From: CAZABS01 sp964483635 | GTDB taxonomy: Bacteria > Patescibacteriota > Minisyncoccia > Moranbacterales > UBA1568 | Length of the DNA stretch: 11,367 bases | Direction: 5' to 3' | Assembly (NCBI GenBank): GCA_964483635.1 | Contig: CAZABS010000029.1 | Coordinates: forward strand, 1 to 11,367 | Shown here: positions 6,232 through 11,367 of the stretch, in pieces | Numbering within the stretch: the first letter of the stretch is position 1 | How the letters are laid out: every line of letters begins with the position of its first letter | Translations under genes and position numbers: made by a program | The notes under the pieces: generated by a model | Database searches by the model: none | Told to the model about the DNA's origin: nothing | Seen by the model: the letters and a program-made list of their open reading frames with translations, nothing else

Positions 6232-7890
6232 TTACTTTTTTACTCTTTTGGTCTTAAGATACCACGTAACCAAATCCGAGAGACGCTGATTGGGAGTCGC
6301 GATATTTTTGGCCTGAATTCCCTGAACATCACTCGAAACGACATAGAGATATTCGGGACTATAGAGAAACACAGCTGGATGCTCACGCTCAATAATTGTT
6401 TGAAATTCCTGATACAATTCGGCACGCTTCACTGGATCAATAGTTTCCCGCGCTTCAACCAAAATTTCATCAACGCGTTTTTCTTCAAAAAAAGCCAAAT
6501 TCAAACCAGGATCGTTTTTTTGACTCGAATGCCAAAAAGAATACGGGTCTGGATCCAGCATATTCCCCTCGCCGAAAAGGAGTGCTTGGTACTCTCGAGG
6601 ACGAATGACATTTTGCTGAAGATCTGCCTGGGAAAGCACCTTCACCTCAACCTGGACTCCTATGTCCTTCCATTGGTCTCGGAGTATGTCAGCAGTTCGA
6701 GCAAGTTCTGGCCAGTCTGGAGTTGCAAGATCAAATGAAAGAGCCACACCATCCCGCGATCGCACTCCCCCGTCACCCATAACCCATCCTTTTTCATCTA
6801 AGAGTTTATTCGCCTCCTCAACAGAGTATTCAGTAGAATGAAGATTCTGATCATATCCAAACATAAAAGGCAAAAAAGGTCCTGAAACTTGAATTCCTCG
6901 CCCGCCCAACACCTCATCAAGAACTGCCTGACGATTGGTTGCTTGAGTCAAAGCTTGACGCACTTCATCATAGGCAAGCGCAACGCTTTTGTTTGTATTC
7001 AGAAAAACAGCAAAAACTCGAGGGAGCGCCAACGGAAAAATTCGAGCGGATTTTTTTGGAGAGAGAAGATTTTCATTCTCCGGACGAATTGAATGAATTC
7101 CAAGAATTTCATCGTGATTATATGCCTCAATCATTGACTCCTCATCGTTATAAAAACGCAGCGTAAATCGCTCGATATACGGAGTCATGGCAAAGTATTC
7201 CGGAAAAGCCTCCAGATGATAGGAAAGGAAGTTTCCCTGCGCATCCTTATCGCTATCGAGATACCGATACGGACCTGAGCCGATCGGCTCAATAAGGTTA
7301 TAATCAGCCAACGTAAAACGCTCCGCAGGAATATTTTCCCAGATATGCTTCGGAAGAATACCCACTGTTAAGTTTTCAAGGAAGCCAAAATATGGTTTTT
7401 TAAGCGAAAAAACGACCGTGTAAGGATCTGGAGCATTCACCTCTACCCCGAGCCAATTTGGTCTCAAGGGACTCTTGTATGCTGGATCCTGTATCGCCCG
7501 TAGGGTAAACACCACGTCATTCGCAGTAAGTTCTGTGCCATCATGAAACTGTATGCCCCGGCGTAAGTACACCGTGTACAGCTTTCCATCTTCTGCAATT
7601 GCATAATCACTCGCCATATCTTTGATCAGCGCACCGGTTGTATCGTAATCAAAAAGACCAGCGTACAAGAGCTCGACAAGATCAGCATCAGCGTCGCTCG
7701 TTTGAGAGAGAATCGGATTCACATAACGCGGCTGAGCCACCACTCCCTCAATATACTGACCCCCAGCTTGAGGAGCTACTTTTGTCTCAGCTCGATACAC
7801 CACCGCAACCCAAAAAACGAACGCCCCGACAGCAAAAATCGTTAACGCAATGACAATAAGGCGGTCACGCCAGGAGAGCTCTCGCAACAA
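6232..7890 (-). CDS. Membrane-anchored family-5 peptide/solute-binding protein of ABC type
   Basis: The protein matches extracellular solute-binding family 5 (DppA/OppA-like), which binds oligopeptides or similar ligands outside the membrane. One N-terminal transmembrane helix (about 11-32) has no lipobox cysteine, so it is an anchor and not a lipoprotein signal. The domain then begins YIEGVVAQPRYVNPI (47-60) and includes the family signature region GIQFHDGTELTANDVVFTLRAIQDP (112-136). No permease or ATPase genes adjoin it. The TTG at 7890 is the first conventional start, but in-frame codons continue upstream to a TAA at 7951-7953. The upstream residues (SFFSVFRHLRPSDYRRLL) look like the normal cytoplasmic N-terminus of this group, so translation may begin at an ATC at 7939-7941, giving 569 aa. 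SecG lies immediately upstream. Confidence 0.88.
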   Translation of the reverse strand: MLRELSWRDRLIVIALTIFAVGAFVFWVAVVYRAETKVAPQAGGQYIEGVVAQPRYVNPILSQTSDADADLVELLYAGLFDYDTTGALIKDMASDYAIAEDGKLYTVYLRRGIQFHDGTELTANDVVFTLRAIQDPAYKSPLRPNWLGVEVNAPDPYTVVFSLKKPYFGFLENLTVGILPKHIWENIPAERFTLADYNLIEPIGSGPYRYLDSDKDAQGNFLSYHLEAFPEYFAMTPYIERFTLRFYNDEESMIEAYNHDEILGIHSIRPENENLLSPKKSARIFPLALPRVFAVFLNTNKSVALAYDEVRQALTQATNRQAVLDEVLGGRGIQVSGPFLPFMFGYDQNLHSTEYSVEEANKLLDEKGWVMGDGGVRSRDGVALSFDLATPDWPELARTADILRDQWKDIGVQVEVKVLSQADLQQNVIRPREYQALLFGEGNMLDPDPYSFWHSSQKNDPGLNLAFFEEKRVDEILVEARETIDPVKRAELYQEFQTIIEREHPAVFLYSPEYLYVVSSDVQGIQAKNIATPNQRLSDLVTWYLKTKRVKK

Positions 7891-7957
7891 ACGGCGATAA
7901 TCTGACGGGCGAAGATGTCGGAAAACAGAAAAGAAAGAGATACTCGTAGATTACAGG

Positions 7958-8197
7958 TTAGGAGGACAAAGAACCTGTCCCAGTCGCAAGGCGGACATTT
8001 ATAACCGCAAGAACAAAGAAAACGAGAGCAAGGACAATCGTGGCATAGACAAGAAAACGCTCGAAACCACGCTTGGTATAATATCCACCAAAATCACTCC
8101 CAAAGGCACTCCCGAGACCTGATCCGCGGTTTTGGAGCAAAATAGAAACCATGAGTAAGACCGCCACAATAGCCTGTGCAATGAGAAGTCCCCGCAT
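7958..8197 (-). CDS. secG: Preprotein translocase subunit SecG
   Basis: SecG is the small accessory membrane subunit of the SecYEG translocon. The 79-aa protein has the expected two transmembrane helices (about 4-21 and 48-67). Between them is the family loop SILLQNRGSGLGSAFGSDFGG (18-38), whose LLQ-x(3)-GSGL-x(3)-FG pattern is diagnostic. The length is typical. It has its own promoter (8234-8262) and a leader of about 30 bases with a small hairpin at the 5' end and no Shine-Dalgarno site. The peptide-binding protein follows within 70 bases and probably shares the transcript. Confidence 0.93.
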   Translation of the reverse strand: MRGLLIAQAIVAVLLMVSILLQNRGSGLGSAFGSDFGGYYTKRGFERFLVYATIVLALVFFVLAVINVRLATGTGSLSS

Positions 8198-8216
8198 AAA
8201 AAGAGTCTTGAAAGGC

Positions 8217-8229
8217 GAGTAAAATACTC
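8217..8229 (-). promoter_or_regulatory. 5'-terminal hairpin in the secG leader
   Basis: The minus strand reads GAGTATTTTACTC, a 5-bp stem with a TTT loop. It begins almost at the predicted transcription start, so the mRNA would start with a hairpin. Such caps can protect 5' ends from RNA decay enzymes; that role is inferred. Confidence 0.35.
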
Positions 8230-8233
8230 AACT

Positions 8234-8262
8234 AGTGTACCAAGAAATAGCTAAAAGGTCAA
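8234..8262 (-). promoter_or_regulatory. Sigma-70-type promoter of secG
   Basis: The minus strand has TTGACC (8257-8262), a 17-base spacer and TACACT (8234-8239). The predicted start is at 8227-8229. It lies between the rodA stop codon and secG, so secG, the peptide-binding protein and the isomerase can be transcribed independently of rodA. Confidence 0.7.
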
Positions 8263-8290
8263 TCAATAAGCCAAAAAAGGCTCAATTTGG

Positions 8291-9424
8291 CTATAATTCT
8301 ATACTTGGTCGTTCGAGCGAAAAAAGCATATCCTGCTCTTCACGCCGGTAGCGATAAATCGAAAGAAGAAGCCCTAATGCCGATGTCATAGCGAGAAGTG
8401 CGCTCCCACCATACGAAAGAAAAGGGGCGGGCAATCCCGTGACTGGGAGCAACCCAATATTCATTCCGAGGTTAATCGTGATATGAGTAAAAAAGAGCGC
8501 CAAAACACCGATGGCAATAAGGTACCCAGTATTATCTGAGGCGAGTTCACCAATCCGCTTCACGCGATAGAGGAGCAACCCGTAAACAACCACGACCAGA
8601 AGTGCACCGATAAGTCCAAGTTCCTCTGCCAATACGGCAAAAATAAAATCTGTGTGTTTTTCGGGGAGAAAAGAAAGTTGGGACTGTGTTCCCTGTCCTA
8701 TACCTTTACCTGAGAATCCTCCTGAGCCTACAGCAATCATTGATTGGAGCACATTGTACCCACTCCCCTGTGGATCGAGTTCTGGATTCAGAAAGGTCTC
8801 TACTCGAGCTTTTTGATAATCTTCAAGCAAAAACCAACTTCCCCCAACCAGCGCAAACCCGAGACATCCCAAAACAACCATGTGTTTGAAACGCACCCCT
8901 GATGCTAAAATCATCGCCAGCCAAATACCCGCTAAGACCACGCTCGAACCCAAATCAGGTTGCCGCATAACCAAGAGGATGATGAGTGCGGTCAAGAAAA
9001 GCGAGGCAATAAGTCGAGTCCATTCACCAAGCTCTGATTGTTTTTTTGAAATGAAGCTCGCCAGAAAAATAATGAGGGAAAGTTTGGCGAACTCAACCGG
9101 CTGCACCTGAAATGCCCCAAAAGAAAGCCAACCGACCGTTCCTCGAACCGGTTCGCCAATAAAGAGAACTAGGAGGAGCACTCCAAGAGTGAGAAAATAC
9201 AGCGGGGATGACAAACGCGCAAGATGTCGATAGTCCGTTGTAGCGAGAAAAAACATTGCTCCAAGACTGACGCCGGCGAAAAGTGCCTGTCGTAGAAAAA
9301 AATCGTTTCCAGAGAGCGTCGCTGAAAAGCTATAGAGTCCAAGCAAACTCACCCCCATAAGAAAGAGTGCTGACGCAATAAGCAGCCAGTCAAAGCGCAT
9401 CGCCTGCCGGAAAAAAAATTTCAT
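8291..9424 (-). CDS. rodA: SEDS-family peptidoglycan glycosyltransferase, RodA type
   Basis: SEDS proteins polymerise lipid II into glycan strands; RodA does this for elongation with a partner class B penicillin-binding protein. The 377-aa protein has about ten hydrophobic segments and the family motifs: GWLSFGAFQVQPVEFAK (98-114), RQPDLGSS (154-161), QSMIAVGSGGFSGKGIGQG (227-245), FLPEKHTDFIFAV (252-264) with the putative catalytic Asp259, and GLLPVTGLPAPFLSYGGS (324-341). QPDLG and HTDFIFA favour RodA over FtsW. The partner PBP2 is not in the window. The ATG at 9424 is eight bases after the stop of the upstream gene with no Shine-Dalgarno site, which suggests coupled translation. A weak AGCCAAA/TTTGGCT hairpin follows the stop. 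Confidence 0.92.
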   Translation of the reverse strand: MKFFFRQAMRFDWLLIASALFLMGVSLLGLYSFSATLSGNDFFLRQALFAGVSLGAMFFLATTDYRHLARLSSPLYFLTLGVLLLVLFIGEPVRGTVGWLSFGAFQVQPVEFAKLSLIIFLASFISKKQSELGEWTRLIASLFLTALIILLVMRQPDLGSSVVLAGIWLAMILASGVRFKHMVVLGCLGFALVGGSWFLLEDYQKARVETFLNPELDPQGSGYNVLQSMIAVGSGGFSGKGIGQGTQSQLSFLPEKHTDFIFAVLAEELGLIGALLVVVVYGLLLYRVKRIGELASDNTGYLIAIGVLALFFTHITINLGMNIGLLPVTGLPAPFLSYGGSALLAMTSALGLLLSIYRYRREEQDMLFSLERPSIEL

Positions 9425-9432
9425 AGGGCGTT

Positions 9433-10284
9433 CTAAAATTGAGACGGAGCAGTTCGAAAGTCCTGAAAACGACCCTCTGGTTGGTAACGCTTTAAGAAAT
9501 TTTCTTGATTGTACATATTTGAATCAGCTTCAATTTCCATTTGGCTCACCGTCCCAGTAAAGGCGTTTGGCCAAATGAGATGAAATTCCTCACGCGCATT
9601 CACCGTCAGAGTACTCATCTGTGTTTGATGCACCGCCACCGGTTTTCCTCCGGCGTCTCGAAGCACCGCTCGAATCAACACCTTACGGAGATCAAACGCA
9701 CTCTCATTTACCAGCACACCAGTCACTTCAGCAAAATTTACCCCCGAAGAAATCGGAACGAAACGCTTATCATAAATACGAAGAGCGGGAGCTTCCTGAT
9801 ACCCAGCAAGTTCTTGCCACACGACATTCGTTATCTCGATGGTCGCCTTGACAGGAGGCGCCGTGACAGTCATTCCCAGAGCTAAGAGTGTTTTGGTTTC
9901 ATGAGGTAATATCCAGCTCGTCCCAGATTCATGAGCGAGATCGGCACCTGTCGCATCCTGTAAAGTCAAAACGTACCTAAACTGACTCGCGCCAATAAAC
10001 GGATTGGGATTTGTCACCCGAGCGAGTATATCATACCGATTGGCACCATCCGAAACAAAAGCGACTTCTGGCACTGTAAGTGGATCACCCTGCACGGAAA
10101 TGACACAAACTGCCGGACAACTCCCTCCGCAATCAGTCCCGGTTTCATCTTGATTCTGCTTTCCATCGAGGCATGTTGGTGCTGGACGCAAGAAAAAATA
10201 GAGAGCCGTTCCAAGGAGAATGAGACTGAGCAAAAAAATAACGAGGATAATAAGGCGCTTCGTTTCGCGTGTTATCGGCAGCAT
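9433..10284 (-). CDS. Single-pass membrane protein with a four-cysteine motif, function unknown
   Basis: I do not recognise a named family. The 283-aa product starts with a basic segment and one transmembrane helix (about 11-32), so most of it is predicted outside the membrane. Directly after the helix comes a motif with four cysteines (38, 52, 56, 60) in the pattern C-x-DG-x-x-NQ-x(2)-E-x-G-x-DCGG-x-C-x(3)-C, also seen in many CPR surface proteins and probably disulfide-bonded. The rest is beta-rich, and around VTGVLVNESAFDLRKVLIRA it resembles FxLYD-like domains. The ATG at 10284 was chosen because a promoter -10 (10307-10312) lies just upstream; the longer reading from TTG 10329 would start inside the 5S terminator. 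rodA follows after eight bases, so a cell-envelope role is plausible. Confidence 0.75.
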   Translation of the reverse strand: MLPITRETKRLIILVIFLLSLILLGTALYFFLRPAPTCLDGKQNQDETGTDCGGSCPAVCVISVQGDPLTVPEVAFVSDGANRYDILARVTNPNPFIGASQFRYVLTLQDATGADLAHESGTSWILPHETKTLLALGMTVTAPPVKATIEITNVVWQELAGYQEAPALRIYDKRFVPISSGVNFAEVTGVLVNESAFDLRKVLIRAVLRDAGGKPVAVHQTQMSTLTVNAREEFHLIWPNAFTGTVSQMEIEADSNMYNQENFLKRYQPEGRFQDFRTAPSQF

Positions 10285-10306
10285 ATACGTATGAAAAAGT
10301 ACTCCT

Positions 10307-10315
10307 ATTGTAACA
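10307..10315 (-). promoter_or_regulatory. Extended -10 promoter of the cysteine-motif protein and rodA
   Basis: The minus strand reads TG-T-TACAAT (10307-10315). The -35 position shows no consensus and overlaps the 5S terminator. The predicted leader is about 16 bases, again with no Shine-Dalgarno site close to the ATG at 10284. Confidence 0.5.
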
Positions 10316-10316
10316 T

Positions 10317-10338
10317 AAAAACCCCGCAAAAAACGGGG
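10317..10338 (-). terminator. Terminator of the rRNA operon after 5S
   Basis: On the minus strand CCCCG (10334-10338) pairs with CGGGG (10322-10326) around a TTTTTTG loop, followed by TTTTT (10317-10321). It sits about 23 bases after the 5S 3' end. Confidence 0.85.
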
Positions 10339-10360
10339 CTGCGTATTTCTTCAGAAGAGA

Positions 10361-10472
10361 GTTCCTGGCACCGACCTACTCTTGCCCGGAGGCTACCATC
10401 GGCGCTGAAAGGCTTAACGGCTCTGTTCGGAATGGGAAGAGGTGTTTCCCTTTCGCTAGAGGCACCAGAAAC
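10361..10472 (-). rRNA. rrf: 5S ribosomal RNA
   Basis: The minus strand carries a 5S rRNA of about 112 nt. The 5' TTTCTGGTGCC pairs with GGTGCCAGGAA at the 3' end (helix I), extended by flanking GAG/CTC. The conserved core CACCTCTTCCCATTCCGAAC (loop C region) and CCGATGGTAGCC are present. Exact ends are uncertain by a few bases. A terminator follows directly, closing the rRNA operon. Confidence 0.93.
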
Positions 10473-10614
10473 TCTACTCTCAAGAATATTGAAACGCAAG
10501 TGACTTAAAGTATTGAAGTACTGATTGTAAGACTACGCATGAGTATTCTGACCATTGGAATCGCTTAGGCGATCCAAAAAGTCAAACACTCTTCACTGCT
10601 AACCGATAGAAGCA
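10473..10614 (-). other. 23S-5S internal transcribed spacer
   Basis: The spacer of about 140 bases contains no tRNA gene and no plausible ORF. It holds one clear hairpin at 10555-10577 (minus strand TTGGATCGC and GCGATTCCAA around CTAA, with one bulge), which may help processing. AT content is otherwise high. Confidence 0.6.
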
Positions 10615-10746
10615 CAAAGAAAGTAATAGATAATATTAGTATTGCTCGACTCGCCCCTCACAGGGCATGCATCTGCAACCTATCAACCTGGTCATCTTCC
10701 AGGATATCTCGTAGACCGAAGTCTACAGTGACCTTATCTTGAGCTC

Positions 10747-10779
<33 letters not shown>

Positions 10780-10923
10780 TGCCCGAACATAGCTACCCTG
10801 CGGTGCCCTTGGCAGGACAGCAGGCACACCAGAGGTTCGTTCTTTCCGGTCCTCTCGTACTAGGAAAGAGTTCTCTCAAGTCACATAGCGCCCACAGCAG
10901 ATAGGAAACCAACCTGTCTCACG

Positions 10924-11312
10924 CATGTTCCCACTGATTGCTCAGTGCATTGGACTATAGCTTCACCCTGCGATGCTTCACTTCGCAAGGCTGCTGACGT
11001 TTAGTCTCTACAGGTGAGTTTTTCCTCGAAACTCATAATGAGCTTCATCGAACTACTCTTCCCTCGGTATTATCCTCCGTTTCAGGTGGACTTCACCGAT
11101 ATTAGTCAGCTTGTTCCTCTCTTCATGATAAAGAAAGGACCGCCGTGATATGATTGTTTCTTTAGTCTATCTTTTGCAAAAACGAAAAACCCATTTAATG
11201 TCTTCTTCCTCGGGTTCAAACTGTTAAAAAACTGAATCATGAATAACGAATCAGGAAAAATGATAAGGAAATCCCTTGCTTCATAATTTCTTGATTCTGA
11301 TTCCGTTCCTTA
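10924..11312 (-). ncRNA. Group I self-splicing intron in 23S rRNA (site equivalent to E. coli 2593), no ORF
   Basis: This 389-nt insertion splits conserved exons ending ACCGT (11313-11317) and beginning CGTGAGACAG (10914-10923). Its last base is G. The internal guide TCACGGCGGT (11139-11148) pairs with the ligated exon junction ACCGT-CGTGA, giving P1 with a U.G wobble at the splice site and P10. Further helices on the minus strand: P2 CCTTTCTT/AAGAGAGG (11131-11138, 11116-11123), P3 GCTGAC/GTCAGC (11105-11110, 10993-10998), P4 TCGGT/ACCGA (11095-11099, 11064-11068), P5 TCCACC/GGAGGA with one A.A (11085-11090, 11073-11078), P7 GACTA/TAGTC (11002-11006, 10953-10957) within R-like AGAGACTAAACG and S-like AAGCTATAGTCC, P8 CCTTGCGA/TCGCAGGG (10983-10990, 10966-10973) and P9 CACTG/CAGTG (10943-10947, 10932-10936). 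No homing-endonuclease ORF fits. About 164 bases lie between the 5' splice site and the guide. Confidence 0.93.
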
Positions 11313-11325
11313 ACGGTTTGAACCC
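11212..11325 (-). repeat. Inverted repeat linking the 5' exon/intron junction to the P1 loop
   Basis: The junction sequence GGGTTCAAACCGTTAA (minus strand, 11310-11325) recurs inverted as TTAACAGTTTGAACCC (11212-11227). It is 16 nt with one mismatch and an 82-nt interval. Allowing wobble pairs, the helix extends to 22 positions with one C.A mismatch, then past a G.A mismatch through GAATCA/TGATTC. The 5' splice site lies inside this helix, which cannot coexist with P1 or with 23S helix 93. Confidence 0.8.
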
Positions 11326-11367
11326 AGCTCGCGTACCGCTTTAATTGGCGAACAGCCAAACCCTTGG

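Noticed and set aside
10285..10329. N-terminal extension of the cysteine-motif protein from TTG 10329
   Set aside because: That start lies inside the 5S terminator hairpin and upstream of the predicted transcription start.
10924..11312. Homing endonuclease ORF within the 23S intron
   Set aside because: No reading frame of useful length exists; the longest ATG reading in the P1 loop that I followed has about 15 codons.
11302..11317. Hairpin CCGTT-AAGG-AACGG at the intron's 5' end as P1
   Set aside because: It places an ordinary U-A pair at the splice site. The guide at 11139-11148 gives the expected U.G pair, also pairs with the 3' exon as P10, and sits next to P2 where group I architecture requires it.

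Overview
The window looks like a chromosomal segment of an ultra-small Candidate Phyla Radiation (Patescibacteria, probably Parcubacteria-type) bacterium, assembled as a draft scaffold. The inference rests on an intron-bearing 23S rRNA gene, a membrane-anchored family-5 peptide-binding protein with no permease genes beside it, a cysteine-motif membrane protein, a tRNA without an encoded CCA end, short leaders without Shine-Dalgarno sites, and an RNase J with a long basic N-terminus. No 16S rRNA gene is present to settle the assignment.

Layout. Positions 1-59 hold the start of a minus-strand gene, with a strong promoter at 165-193 and a good ribosome binding site. Divergent from it is a plus-strand phosphomannomutase/phosphoglucomutase (279-1613). 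A compact plus-strand unit follows (1620-2059): promoter, 11-codon leader ORF, terminator, Shine-Dalgarno site, 81-aa cysteine-containing ORF, second terminator. Everything from 2058 to the end is on the minus strand. In transcription order it runs: 3' part of the 23S rRNA gene, 5S rRNA gene with terminator, a cysteine-motif membrane protein, rodA/ftsW-type SEDS protein, secG, peptide-binding protein, bifunctional phosphoglucose/phosphomannose isomerase, tRNA-Leu(CAG), RNase J, trpS (5' part only), a 100-N scaffold gap, and a rhodanese (3' part only).

Together the genes cover core functions: sugar-phosphate interconversion (isomerase plus mutase, the route toward mannose-1-P and glucose-1-P), cell-wall elongation, Sec secretion, peptide binding, RNA decay, and translation.

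The most notable element is a 389-nt group I intron without an ORF at 10924-11312. It interrupts the peptidyl-transferase region of 23S rRNA at the site equivalent to E. coli position 2593, the site used by the chloroplast intron that encodes I-CreI. A 10-nt internal guide complements the ligated exon junction with a single U.G wobble exactly at the 5' splice site. P2, P3, P4, P5, P7, P8 and P9 can all be drawn. The P1 loop is enlarged and carries an inverted copy of the exon/intron junction that could fold into a competing hairpin.
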